This document shows positions 8,866 to 17,641 of a DNA stretch of 64,000 bases, one piece after another (the first letter of the stretch is position 1; every line of letters starts with the position of its first letter). The notes below the pieces were generated by a model that saw only the letters and a list, made by a program, of their open reading frames with translations, did not search any database and was not told the origin of the DNA. The position numbers and the translations under genes were made by a program. Origin of the DNA: Lachnospiraceae bacterium (GTDB taxonomy: Bacteria > Bacillota > Clostridia > Lachnospirales > Lachnospiraceae). Location of the stretch: positions 44,526 through 108,525 of the forward strand of contig JAEDCQ010000005.1 in the NCBI GenBank assembly GCA_016294075.1. The letters run 5' to 3'.

Positions 8866-9951
8866 ATGAAGAAGAAAATTTTTGCAGCACTTTTAAGTGT
8901 AGCAATGGTAGCTTCTCTTTGCGCTTGCGGACTTAAGGCACCGGCAGAAGCACCAGCAGAAGAAAAAAAAGTAGAAGAGGCACCGGCCGCAGAAGAAAAG
9001 GCCGAGGAACCGGCAGCAGAAGAACCTGCAGTAGAAGCTGTTACATTAGTTTATGCTGAGGTTAATCCATTAGACACAATTGTTGGACAGACAGCTACAA
9101 AGTTTAAAGAAACAGTAGAAGAAATGTCAAACGGTTCTATTATTATTGACGTTCAGGCGAGCGGCGTTCTGGGTTCAGAAAACGATGTATTGGATACTAT
9201 GCTCGGTGGCGGTGGTACAATTGATATGTCCCGTATTTCTGCATTTGCATTAACAAGCTACGGCGGAGAGAAATCTAAACTGTTATCTCTTCCTTATACA
9301 TTTGTTAGTCGTGAGCATTTCTGGAATTTTGCAACATCTGATTTGGCAGAAGAATTCTTACTTGAGCCGCAGGAAAACGGAAGCGGTGTAAGAGGTTTAT
9401 TCTACGGTGAAGAAGGTTTCCGTCATTTCTTTACGGTAGACCCTATTTCATCCATGGAAGATCTTGCAGGAATGAAACTTCGTGTTTCAAATGACCCTGT
9501 TATGAATGGTCTTGTTGAAGGTCTCGGAGCATCTCCTACGGTAGTATCCTTCGGCGAATTATATTCTGCTTTACAGACAGGCGTTGTAGACGGCGCTGAG
9601 CAGCCGATTGCCAACTATAAATCCAATGCATTCCCTGAGGTTGCCAACAACCTGATTCTGGATGGACATACATTAGGTGCTATCCAGGTTATCATTACAG
9701 ATGAAGCATGGAACAAATTGACAGAGGAACAGCAGAACATTCTTGTAGAAGCAGGTAAGGTTGCTTCCGCATTCAACAGAGAAATTTCCGAATCTGCTGA
9801 AAAAGAAGTTCTTGAGCAGTTGAAGGCTGACGGATGTAACGTAGTAGAGGTTACGGATATTACACCTTGGCAGGAAGCTACAAAGGCTGTTATTGAAGAG
9901 AATACAAAAGGTCAGGAAGAATTATATCAGAAGATTTTAGATATGCAGTAA
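8866..9951 (+). CDS. dctP: TRAP transporter solute-binding lipoprotein, DctP family
   Basis: The 361-residue lipoprotein has signal MKKKIFAALLSVAMVASLC with the likely lipid-modified Cys21, then a long low-complexity linker of A, E and P (about residues 23-60). The DctP fold follows, with the conserved arginine segment MKLRVSNDPVMN and the motif GVVDGAEQPIAN. It would capture a carboxylate, here probably a uronate, outside the membrane and deliver it to DctQM. The start at 8866 is chosen over an upstream ATG (8809) because TCAGGAGG precedes it and it begins a proper signal peptide. It heads the uronate locus, followed by a strong hairpin before dctQ. Confidence 0.93.
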   Translation: MKKKIFAALLSVAMVASLCACGLKAPAEAPAEEKKVEEAPAAEEKAEEPAAEEPAVEAVTLVYAEVNPLDTIVGQTATKFKETVEEMSNGSIIIDVQASGVLGSENDVLDTMLGGGGTIDMSRISAFALTSYGGEKSKLLSLPYTFVSREHFWNFATSDLAEEFLLEPQENGSGVRGLFYGEEGFRHFFTVDPISSMEDLAGMKLRVSNDPVMNGLVEGLGASPTVVSFGELYSALQTGVVDGAEQPIANYKSNAFPEVANNLILDGHTLGAIQVIITDEAWNKLTEEQQNILVEAGKVASAFNREISESAEKEVLEQLKADGCNVVEVTDITPWQEATKAVIEENTKGQEELYQKILDMQ

Positions 9952-9985
9952 AATTTTTCCATAGAATGTAACCAGTGTGTTTTCG

Positions 9986-10017
9986 AGGCACAGGGAGCGA
10001 AAACGCTTCCTGTGCCT
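9986..10017 (+). promoter_or_regulatory. Intergenic hairpin between dctP and dctQ
   Basis: AGGCACAGGGAGCG pairs with CGCTTCCTGTGCCT around an AAAA tetraloop, with one mismatch, and no T-run follows. Such hairpins after binding-protein genes usually protect the upstream mRNA or give partial attenuation, so that binding protein is made in excess over the permease. The structure is seen; the role is inference. Confidence 0.65.
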
Positions 10018-10037
10018 TATGAGTTTAGGAGGAAAAT

Positions 10038-10562
10038 ATGCCATCTTTTTTTGAAAAAATGGATAAAATTAAACCGGCATACGATGTGATGTACAAAATT
10101 GTACTGTTTATATGTAAATTATTGTTAATCGCAGATATTGCAATTACTTCCTACAGTGTTATTGGACGTTATGTTCCGTTTGTAAGTGACCCGTCATGGA
10201 GTGAGGAGGTTGTGCTTACATTGATGTCTTATATGGCAGTATTATCTGCAGCTTTAGCTATCAGACGGGGAGCTCATATCCGTATGGATGCATTGGACAG
10301 ATTTCTGCCTAAGGGACTTGTGAAGTTTTTGAATATTCTATCGGATATCTGCGTATTAATCCTTGCAGTCGTAATGGTAGTAGTGGGATGGAAATACGCT
10401 ACGGGTATTGGAGCAAAGGGCTCATATGTAAGTATGCCGTGGCTTTCCAGATTCTGGATGTACGCTCCGATTCCGCTTGCAGGAATTGCAATGATTGTAT
10501 TTGAATTGGAAGCAATTTATAATCATATTAAAGCTATTTTTGTAAAGGAGGAGAATAAATAA
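10038..10562 (+). CDS. dctQ: TRAP transporter small permease, DctQ family
   Basis: The 174-residue membrane protein has four predicted helices. The DctQ signature region (WSEEVVLTLMSYMAVLSAALAIRRGAHIRMDAL) holds a tryptophan-glutamate pair and the basic IRRGAHIRMD loop. It forms the small membrane subunit that works with DctM and the binding protein in Na+-driven uptake. A TTTAGGAGG Shine-Dalgarno lies just before ATG 10038. Its stop overlaps the dctM start by one base (TAATG), so the two permease subunits are translationally coupled. Confidence 0.92.
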   Translation: MPSFFEKMDKIKPAYDVMYKIVLFICKLLLIADIAITSYSVIGRYVPFVSDPSWSEEVVLTLMSYMAVLSAALAIRRGAHIRMDALDRFLPKGLVKFLNILSDICVLILAVVMVVVGWKYATGIGAKGSYVSMPWLSRFWMYAPIPLAGIAMIVFELEAIYNHIKAIFVKEENK

Positions 10563-11854
10563 TGGATGCTCAGTCAATGGCCATTTTAGTATTATTGGGA
10601 AGCTTCGTTATTATGATCTTCCTTCGTTTTCCGATTGCATATGCGGTAGCATTAGCATCAATGTTTTGTTTATTATCACAGGGATTACCGTTAACAACCA
10701 TATGCCAGCAGATGGTAAAAGGAATAAGCTCCTTTAGCCTGATGGCGGTTCCGTTTTTTATTACAATGGGCTGCCTCATGGGTGCCGGAGGTATTTCAGA
10801 AAAACTGATAGCACTTGCAAATGCCTGTGTAGGCTGGATGACAGGCGGCATGGCAATGGTTAATATTGTTGCATCTTATTTCTTTGGCGGTATTTCCGGT
10901 TCGGCTGCAGCCGATACGGCATCACTTGGAAGTATCCTGATTCCGATGATGGTGGATCAGGGATACGATGATGATTTTTCGACAGCGGTTACCATTACAT
11001 CTTCCTGTGAAGGACTTCTGGTTCCGCCCAGCCATAACATGGTTATTTATGCAATGTCTGCAGGTGGAATCTCTGTAGGAAGCCTGTTCCTTGCAGGATA
11101 TATTCCGGGAGCATTGCTTGCCATTTCCTTAATGGTTGGCTCTTATATTATTTCCAAGAGAAGAAAATATCCCAAGGGAGATAAATTTAGTCTGAAAGCT
11201 CTGATAAAACAGTTTGCCGTTTCATTCTGGGCTTTGGCGGCAATTATCATTGTTGTAGTCGGTGTGGTAGGCGGATGGTTTACTGCAACGGAATCCGCAG
11301 CAATTGCAGTAATCTACAGTTTGCTTGTTTCTGTGTTTATATACAGGGGACTGACATGGAAAGGGGTTTGGAAAGAACTCGAAAATTGTGTTAATATTTT
11401 ATCTGTAGTATTAATCTTGATTTCTACATCCAGTATTTTCGGTTACTGCCTGACAACCCTGCATGTACCGGATTTAGCTGCAAGGGCGATTATCGGAATT
11501 ACCAATAATCCGTACATTTTGGCAATTTTATTGAACTTAATATTATTGGTTCTTGGATGTATAATGGATATGGCGCCGATTATTCTGATAGCGACACCTA
11601 TCCTTCTGCCGATAGCAACTTCAATCGGCATCGACCCGATTCAGTTTGGTATCATAATGGTATTAAACTGCGGTATCGGTTTGCTGACACCTCCTGTAGG
11701 TGCGGTTCTCTTTATCGGCTCCGCAGTCGGCAAGGTTAAGATGGAAAGGGTTGTAAAAGCGACACTGCCGTTTTACCTGTGCATGATTGTTGTATTGTTA
11801 TTGATTACATTTGTACCTGCTTTCAGTTTATTCCTTCCGGGATTATTTAACTAG
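10562..11854 (+). CDS. dctM: TRAP transporter large permease, DctM family
   Basis: The 430-residue protein has about 12 membrane helices and typical DctM features: LRFPIAYAVALASM at the N-terminus, GGISGSAAADTASLGSILIP in the middle, and CGIGLLTPPVGAVLFIGSAV near the C-terminus. It is the ion-coupled transport subunit. Length and motifs are standard. It is coupled to dctQ by a one-base overlap. Together with dctP it should be the entry route for the uronates degraded by the downstream enzymes. That substrate assignment comes from context, not from the sequence of the permease. Confidence 0.93.
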   Translation: MDAQSMAILVLLGSFVIMIFLRFPIAYAVALASMFCLLSQGLPLTTICQQMVKGISSFSLMAVPFFITMGCLMGAGGISEKLIALANACVGWMTGGMAMVNIVASYFFGGISGSAAADTASLGSILIPMMVDQGYDDDFSTAVTITSSCEGLLVPPSHNMVIYAMSAGGISVGSLFLAGYIPGALLAISLMVGSYIISKRRKYPKGDKFSLKALIKQFAVSFWALAAIIIVVVGVVGGWFTATESAAIAVIYSLLVSVFIYRGLTWKGVWKELENCVNILSVVLILISTSSIFGYCLTTLHVPDLAARAIIGITNNPYILAILLNLILLVLGCIMDMAPIILIATPILLPIATSIGIDPIQFGIIMVLNCGIGLLTPPVGAVLFIGSAVGKVKMERVVKATLPFYLCMIVVLLLITFVPAFSLFLPGLFN

Positions 11855-11890
11855 CGTTAAGTCGGATAATGTGAAGAGGATTAAGAATAC

Positions 11891-12364
11891 ATGAAATATA
11901 GATTTGAGAATAAAGTAACAGCATGGGATTTCTGGATTTTATCCATGCATCATATCTATCATTCAACAGTCGGAGTTTGTAACATTGTATTTACTGTGGC
12001 AATGTTTGCATTGACTTACAGATTTGGCGGACAGGTGCATGATATGCTGGAGCTTTTGATGGTAATCGGATGTATTCTTTTTCCGGTTCTGCAGCCGCTT
12101 GCAGTATATCTGCGTTCAAAAGCACAGGCAGCTATGCTGCCTAAGAATCTGGAGCTTACATTTAGTGACAAGGGACTTCATGTAAAGGTTGCAGAGCAGA
12201 CACAGGACATATCATGGGGTAAGATTGTCAGTGTTACAAAAGAAATAAACATGATAATTGTACGCTCTGATGCAAGTCACGGATATATTATCACAAACCG
12301 TATGCTTGGAGATAAAAAGGCTGAATTCTGGGCGTTTGTACAATCAAAGATACAGCAGAAATAA
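11891..12364 (+). CDS. YcxB-like membrane protein of unknown function
   Basis: This 157-residue protein has two predicted membrane helices (about residues 28-46 and 52-72). A soluble C-terminal beta domain follows, LELTFSDKGLHVKVAEQTQDI and WGKIVSVTKEINMIIVR, which resembles the YcxB-like (PF14317-type) domain. Nothing indicates enzymatic activity. It starts 36 bases after dctM and precedes the two-component genes, with a strong hairpin between. It could be an accessory of the sensor kinase or of the transporter, but that is only positional inference. Confidence 0.7.
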   Translation: MKYRFENKVTAWDFWILSMHHIYHSTVGVCNIVFTVAMFALTYRFGGQVHDMLELLMVIGCILFPVLQPLAVYLRSKAQAAMLPKNLELTFSDKGLHVKVAEQTQDISWGKIVSVTKEINMIIVRSDASHGYIITNRMLGDKKAEFWAFVQSKIQQK

Positions 12365-12371
12365 TAATAAA

Positions 12372-12423
12372 ATGCGATGCAAAACCGTAGAGCTCAAAAT
12401 ATCTATGGTTTTGCATTTCGCAT
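12372..12423 (+). terminator. Long hairpin before the sensor kinase gene
   Basis: ATGCGATGCAAAACCGTAG pairs with CTATGGTTTTGCATTTCGCAT across a short AT loop, then ATATTTTAAT. The stem is about 19 base pairs. It probably ends or attenuates the transport transcript so that the regulatory genes are expressed at a lower level. Confidence 0.7.
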
Positions 12424-12443
12424 ATTTTAATCCGGAGAATGGT

Positions 12444-13943
12444 GTGGATACGATGATGAGGCAATCAAAACTTGCAGAAAGAATCTGGCAGAAGTGGCAG
12501 GCTTATACGATTAAGAAGAAAATTATGACATTTACGGCAGTCGTGTTTCTCATTATTCTGTTATCCATCCTGTTTAATATTCTGATTGTAAAATATTCCA
12601 TGGTGGATTTTAACAATATCCTGAATGAAAATTATAAATGTAATTATTTTGTTCAGTCAATAGAAAAGGAAACAGAGCTTTTTGGAAAGTATACAAAAAA
12701 TCCGGAAGAAGAAACAAAGCTGTTATTGGAAAAAGCTATGGAGGATACAAAAGAAGCAGTGTACAATCTGACTTTTGAGTATCGCCAGCTTGGAGAGCTT
12801 CGTTATGCCTACACATGGGCAGTACGGAGCAGCTATGAAATATATGTTAAAAACAGAGATTTGTTCTTAAATTGTCTTGAGAATCAGGACAATTATATTG
12901 AAAAGCTTTATGAAATATATGATATGCAGTCTTATCTGGAGAAGTACGGCAATGCTCTGATGGATGAGACGATTGCGGCAAGCAGTACCGTATATAGGGA
13001 AAAAGTATCGACACTTATCATATTACCGGGGGCTGTGTTATTTTTCGGAATACTGCTGATGGTATGCATGGCGGGAGTGGCAAAGGCTATGAACAGGGCT
13101 ATTGTGGTACCGGTTATGAAGCTTATGGATACTTCCAAAAAAATTGCCGCAAATGAGTTTTTGATAGAAGATATCGAAGTGGAAAATAAGGATGAACTGG
13201 GAGAACTGGTTCAGGCTTTTAATAAAATGAAATATGCTACCAGGGAGTATATAGTGGCAATGGAAGAAAAAAGGGCCACTCTGGATATGCTTCATAATGA
13301 GGAGGTACAGAGACTGGAAGCCGAGCGCCGTTCGGAAACGATGCGTCTGGAAGCATTGAAAAATCAGATTAACCCGCATTTCCTTTTTAATACATTGAAT
13401 GTAATCGGCGGTATGGCAATGTTGGAAAATGCGGAAACAACAGGGCAGATGATTAAGGCGCTCAGTTCACTGTTCCGTTATAATTTACAGAGCTCGGAGA
13501 CTGAGACATCCCTGGCGCGAGAGTTAAATATCCTGAGAGATTATATGTATATTCAGAAAATGCGCTTTGGGGACAGGATTGACTATGAAATAGAGTGTCT
13601 TGTGGATGAAGAGAAGACAATGGTGCCGACATTTATATTGCAACCGCTTGCTGAAAATGCAGTTATTCACGGCCTTGCACATAAAGAGGAAGGCGGAAAA
13701 ATAGATATCTGTATCCGGGAATCGGAAGAAAAACTGATTATATGTGTGAAGGATACCGGAGTTGGTATAAACAAAGAAAATCTGAAGGCAATAAAAGAAA
13801 AATTGGAGGAAGATTACAGCTTCTCCAATATAGGACTAGGAAACATATACAGGCGGATTAAGCTGGCTTATCCCGGCAGCAGCATGGATATTCAATCCAT
13901 AGAGAACCGGGGAACATTAATTGAAATTGTAATTCCAAAATAA
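12444..13943 (+). CDS. Sensor histidine kinase, YesM/LytS type
   Basis: This 499-residue membrane kinase has a transmembrane helix near residues 29-51. An extracellular helical sensor region of about 130 residues follows, then a second helix, a HAMP-like linker (IAANEFLIEDIEVENKDELGEL as two segments), the His_kinase motif with QINPHFLFNTLN carrying the phospho-histidine, and an ATPase domain (LQPLAENAVIHGL, DTGVGI, GLGNIYRRI). GTG 12444 is preferred because CGGAG lies 6 bases upstream; longer in-frame extensions lie in the preceding hairpin. It forms a pair with the following AraC-type regulator. Together with the anchored binding protein downstream it probably senses the uronate substrate outside the cell. 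Confidence 0.9.
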   Translation: MDTMMRQSKLAERIWQKWQAYTIKKKIMTFTAVVFLIILLSILFNILIVKYSMVDFNNILNENYKCNYFVQSIEKETELFGKYTKNPEEETKLLLEKAMEDTKEAVYNLTFEYRQLGELRYAYTWAVRSSYEIYVKNRDLFLNCLENQDNYIEKLYEIYDMQSYLEKYGNALMDETIAASSTVYREKVSTLIILPGAVLFFGILLMVCMAGVAKAMNRAIVVPVMKLMDTSKKIAANEFLIEDIEVENKDELGELVQAFNKMKYATREYIVAMEEKRATLDMLHNEEVQRLEAERRSETMRLEALKNQINPHFLFNTLNVIGGMAMLENAETTGQMIKALSSLFRYNLQSSETETSLARELNILRDYMYIQKMRFGDRIDYEIECLVDEEKTMVPTFILQPLAENAVIHGLAHKEEGGKIDICIRESEEKLIICVKDTGVGINKENLKAIKEKLEEDYSFSNIGLGNIYRRIKLAYPGSSMDIQSIENRGTLIEIVIPK

Positions 13944-13954
13944 AAGGAGTACAT

Positions 13955-14752
13955 ATGAGAGGGGATATGTATCGCATATTAGTGGCAGATGATGAACCGA
14001 TAGAACGGGCAGTCATTGAGAAAATACTGAAAAAAAATTATGAAGGGCAGATAGAAGCAGTACCTGCTGTAAATGGAAGGGAAGCGGTAAAGCTTTATCA
14101 GGAAAAGGAGTGCAAAATCGCGCTTCTGGATATAGAGATGCCGGGTGTAAACGGGCTTGAAGCGGCCGAACAAATCCGCAGTATGGATGAGAATGCAATT
14201 ATTATCTTTTTAACGGCATTTGATGAATTCAGTTATGCCAAAAGGGCAATTTCTGTTCATGCCTTGGAATATCTGCTAAAACCTACCGCGGAGGAAGAAC
14301 TGATACCGACAATAGATGAAGCACTCTGGCTTTTGGGAGCGAAGATGAGGCCGGAAACGACCGCAGATTTTAATGATAAAGTCAGATATACGGAAAATGT
14401 AAAGCTGAACGCAGTTGCAGGCAGTATTATGAAATATATAGACAGCCATTATCAGGAGGATATTTCTCTGCAGGATGTGGCAGGATATCTGAAATACTCA
14501 GATGCATATTTTTGTAAAATATTTAAACAATGCTTTAATAGGAGTTTTCTTGTGTATTTGTCGGAATATCGGGTGGAGCATGCGAAGAAGCTTCTGGAGG
14601 ATATTTCCATAAATATTAAGGATATAAGTTCTAAAGTAGGATATAGGGATTCAAATTATTTTACAAAAGTGTTTAAGCGGATTACAGGCGTAACACCGAC
14701 AGAATATCGTATCCGTACATTACAGATATTGGAAAAACAGGAGAAAGAATAA
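13955..14752 (+). CDS. Response regulator, receiver plus AraC DNA-binding domain (YesN type)
   Basis: The protein is 265 residues. The receiver domain (about 1-125) has the acidic pair in LVADDEP, the phospho-Asp in ALLDIEMPGVNG, and LKP in the last strand loop. The C-terminal AraC domain (about 155-260) has two helix-turn-helix units, ISLQDVAGYLKYSDAYFCKI and DISSKVGYRDSNYFTKVFKR, ending GVTPTEYR. AAAAGGAGT precedes ATG 13955. It is the partner of the kinase 11 bases upstream and the only transcription factor in the locus. It is therefore the best candidate activator of the dctP promoter and of the catabolic genes. Confidence 0.92.
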   Translation: MRGDMYRILVADDEPIERAVIEKILKKNYEGQIEAVPAVNGREAVKLYQEKECKIALLDIEMPGVNGLEAAEQIRSMDENAIIIFLTAFDEFSYAKRAISVHALEYLLKPTAEEELIPTIDEALWLLGAKMRPETTADFNDKVRYTENVKLNAVAGSIMKYIDSHYQEDISLQDVAGYLKYSDAYFCKIFKQCFNRSFLVYLSEYRVEHAKKLLEDISINIKDISSKVGYRDSNYFTKVFKRITGVTPTEYRIRTLQILEKQEKE

Positions 14753-14759
14753 TAAAGAA

Positions 14760-15785
14760 ATGGCAAATACGGAAAATGGGAAAAAATATCTTATAGTAAC
14801 TGCCGGTATTGCGATAATAATTCTTGCTGTACTTATTTGGCTGGGAATACAGGCGGGTAACGAAACAGAACCGGAGTATGTTTTTTTCTATGCGGATAAT
14901 CAGGCAGAAGATTATCCGACAACGCTTGGCGGAAAATATTTTGCAGAGCTTGTGGAAGAGCGAACAGATGGAAGAATACGTATTCTTGTGAGGGCTGAAG
15001 GTGTTATGGGAACAGAACCGGAGGTCTTTAAACAGTTACAATATGGAGGAATTGATTTTGCCCGTATTTCATCGCTGACGGCTGCGGAATACATTCCCAA
15101 AATGAATGTATTATCCATTCCTTATCTTTACACTGATTCAAAACATATGTGGAAGGTGCTGGATGGGGAAATAGGGGATGCCTTCTTGGGACTTACCATG
15201 GATGAGGATATAGTAGGACTATCATGGTATGATGCCGGAGTGCGGAATTTCTACAGCACAGAAAGTCCTATTACCTGTTTAGAGGATATGAAAGGAATGA
15301 AAATCCGTGTACAGGAATCGGAAATAATGGCAGATATGATAGATGCATTGGGAGCTGAGGCAATCCGTCTTGATTATGAGCAGATATATTCTGCGTTTGA
15401 AAGAGGAAATATTGACGGTGCAGAAAACAACTGGCCCTCTTATGAATCGATGCATCATTATGAGGTGGCAGAATACTATACCGTGGACGAGCATACAAGG
15501 GTACCGGAGTTACAGCTTTGTTCTAAAAGTACATGGGATAAGCTTGGAGATGAGGATCGCCGGATTATTATGCAGTGTGCAAAGGAATCAGCACTTTATG
15601 AACGCACACTCTGGGTAGAATATGAGGAGGAAGCCCGCAGAATTGCAATTGAAAACGGTACACAGGTTACGGAGCTTTCCTTAGAAGAAAAACAGCGTTT
15701 TCAGGATGCAGTGAAGCCGGTTTATGAAAAGTATTGCGGGGAATATATGGATATCATTAATCAAATTATAGAGCTTGGAAAATAG
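14760..15785 (+). CDS. Membrane-anchored TRAP-type binding protein, probable co-sensor
   Basis: This 341-residue DctP-family protein has one N-terminal membrane helix (about residues 10-30) and no lipobox cysteine. It is therefore tethered by an uncleaved anchor rather than by lipid. The DctP motifs are present: LVRAEGVMGTEPEV, MKGMKIRVQESEIMADM with the ligand arginine, and RGNIDGAENNWPSYES. It begins 8 bases after the response regulator and has no permease of its own. Known parallel: XylFII-LytS in clostridia, where an anchored binding protein presents sugar to a LytS/YesM kinase. I infer the same role here with a TRAP-type fold. A second receptor for DctQM is the alternative. Confidence 0.85.
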   Translation: MANTENGKKYLIVTAGIAIIILAVLIWLGIQAGNETEPEYVFFYADNQAEDYPTTLGGKYFAELVEERTDGRIRILVRAEGVMGTEPEVFKQLQYGGIDFARISSLTAAEYIPKMNVLSIPYLYTDSKHMWKVLDGEIGDAFLGLTMDEDIVGLSWYDAGVRNFYSTESPITCLEDMKGMKIRVQESEIMADMIDALGAEAIRLDYEQIYSAFERGNIDGAENNWPSYESMHHYEVAEYYTVDEHTRVPELQLCSKSTWDKLGDEDRRIIMQCAKESALYERTLWVEYEEEARRIAIENGTQVTELSLEEKQRFQDAVKPVYEKYCGEYMDIINQIIELGK

Positions 15786-15796
15786 GAGATAAAATT

Positions 15797-16138
15797 TTGA
15801 AAACGGAGAAAAACAGAATTTGGAATTTTAATGAAGAAATTGATTTAGAACCCTGTGGGGAAGGAATTCAGAGAAAAATCATGGCATATGCGGATGAAAT
15901 CATGTGCGTGGAAAATCATTTTGAAAAAGGCGCTGTCGGAGCTTTGCATAGTCATCCGCACACGCAGGTTACTTATGTAGTATCCGGAGAATTTGAATTT
16001 GAAGTAGCCGGTGAAAAGAAGGTTATAAAGACAGGTGATGTTTTGCTGAAAAGAAATTCCGTAGAACACGGATGTGTTTGTCTTAAGGAGGGAATTCTGC
16101 TTGATATATTTAATCCTATGAGAGAGGAATTCGTTTAG
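15797..16138 (+). CDS. kdgF: KdgF-like cupin, linearises 4,5-unsaturated uronate
   Basis: The 113-residue single-domain cupin has metal-binding residues His51, His53, Gln57 and His91 (HSHPHTQ and VEHG). Asp103 and Arg109 near the end (LLDIFNPMRE) match the catalytic Asp and Arg described for KdgF of Yersinia and Halomonas. KdgF opens the ring of the 4,5-unsaturated monouronate from pectin or alginate to 5-keto-4-deoxyuronate, the substrate of KduI. The start is a TTG at 15797 with AGGAG 8 bases upstream. The downstream kduI and kduD genes support the assignment strongly. Confidence 0.85.
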   Translation: MKTEKNRIWNFNEEIDLEPCGEGIQRKIMAYADEIMCVENHFEKGAVGALHSHPHTQVTYVVSGEFEFEVAGEKKVIKTGDVLLKRNSVEHGCVCLKEGILLDIFNPMREEFV

Positions 16139-16201
16139 AATGCCGGTATTTTTTTTAAAGATAAAAATAAGATTTTAAATTTTTTTATACGGAGGGTATT
16201 T

Positions 16202-17614
16202 ATGAAAGCATTTATGGACGAAAATTTTATTCTGGAAACAGAAACAGCACAGAAGCTCTATCACGGGTATGCGGCTAATGTGCCGATTATTGATTATCAC
16301 TGCCATATTAATCCGAAAGAAATTGCAGAGGATAGAAAATTTGACAATATTACACAGGTATGGCTTGGCGGTGATCATTATAAATGGCGTTATATGCGCT
16401 CATGCGGTGTGGAAGAGAAATATATAACAGGAGATGCATCCGATTATGAAAAATTCTGTAAATGGGCAGAATGTGTCGGAAAAGCAATCGGTAATCCTTT
16501 ATTCCACTGGAGTCATCTTGAGCTGCAGAGATATTTCGGATATAACGGGCATCTGAATATGAGTACGGCAGAGGAAGTATGGAATTTATGCAATGAAAAG
16601 CTGCAGGAGGATTCCATGAGTGTTCGAAATATTATCAGACAGAGTAATGTAAAATTTATTGGTACGACAGATGACCCGGTTGACTCCCTAAAGTGGCATC
16701 AGGCAATCAAAGCAGACGAAAGCTTTGATGTTGTGGTTGTTCCTTCGTGGCGCCCCGACAAAGCAATGAATATCGAAAAGCCTGATTTTGCGGAGTATAT
16801 TGTAAAATTGGCAGAAGCAGCAGGTATGGATAAAATTGAAAGCTTTAAGGATTTAAAGGCTGCATTGGCAAACCGTATGGATTACTTTAATGAAAACGGA
16901 TGTAAGATTTCTGATCATGCTTTGGAATATGTCATGTGTTTCCCAGCTTCCGAGGAAGAAACAGAAGCAATTTTTAAAAAGAGACTTTCCGGGGAAGCTG
17001 TCACAAAAGAAGAAGAACTGAAATATAAAACAGCTTTTATGCTTTATATGGGCAGAAAATGCACGGAGCTTGATTGGGGAATGCAGCTTCATTACGGATG
17101 TAAACGCGATAATAATACAATTATGTTTGATAAGATGGGACCGGACACCGGATTCGACTGTATAAATAATTATGCGCCGTCATCCATGCTGGCAGATTTC
17201 TTAAATACTCTTGCATCTAAGAATGAGCTGCCGAGAACAGTTATCTACAGCTTAAATCCGAATGACAATCAGGCAATCGGAACAATTCTCGGATGTTTTC
17301 AGGATTCCTCCGCAGTTGCAAAAATCCAGCAGGGAAGTGCATGGTGGTTTAATGACCATAAATCCGGCATGGAGGAACAGATGATATCACTTGCCAATCT
17401 TGGAAATTTATCAGGATTTGTCGGAATGCTGACAGATTCCAGAAGCTTTTTATCTTATACAAGACATGAATATTTCAGAAGGATTCTTTGCAATTTGATT
17501 GGAGGCTGGGTAGAGAACGGAGAGTATCCGGATAATATGGATATCCTCGGAGAAATTGTTTCCGATATTTCCTATTACAATGCGAAACGCTATTTTAAGC
17601 TTCCGGTTGAATAA
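16202..17614 (+). CDS. uxaC: Glucuronate/galacturonate isomerase
   Basis: This 470-residue protein has the same length as E. coli UxaC. It begins with the family-typical KAFMDENFILETETAQKLYH region and has the metal-site DYHCHINPKEIAEDR. The later motifs LGCFQDSSAVAKIQ, GSAWWFNDHKSGMEEQ and GMLTDSRSFLSYTRHEYFRR are also present. It converts D-glucuronate to D-fructuronate and D-galacturonate to D-tagaturonate in the cytoplasm. A strong Shine-Dalgarno (CGGAGGG) precedes ATG 16202. It opens the catabolic half of the locus, after a 63-base AT-rich gap that may hold a weak internal promoter. Confidence 0.97.
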   Translation: MKAFMDENFILETETAQKLYHGYAANVPIIDYHCHINPKEIAEDRKFDNITQVWLGGDHYKWRYMRSCGVEEKYITGDASDYEKFCKWAECVGKAIGNPLFHWSHLELQRYFGYNGHLNMSTAEEVWNLCNEKLQEDSMSVRNIIRQSNVKFIGTTDDPVDSLKWHQAIKADESFDVVVVPSWRPDKAMNIEKPDFAEYIVKLAEAAGMDKIESFKDLKAALANRMDYFNENGCKISDHALEYVMCFPASEEETEAIFKKRLSGEAVTKEEELKYKTAFMLYMGRKCTELDWGMQLHYGCKRDNNTIMFDKMGPDTGFDCINNYAPSSMLADFLNTLASKNELPRTVIYSLNPNDNQAIGTILGCFQDSSAVAKIQQGSAWWFNDHKSGMEEQMISLANLGNLSGFVGMLTDSRSFLSYTRHEYFRRILCNLIGGWVENGEYPDNMDILGEIVSDISYYNAKRYFKLPVE

Positions 17615-17641
17615 AAGGAAAACAGAAAGGAAGGTTTTTTT

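Noticed and set aside
12258..12443. N-terminal extension of the YesM-type kinase
   Set aside because: The extension overlaps the YcxB-like gene and reads through a strong hairpin; GTG 12444 has a proper ribosome site.
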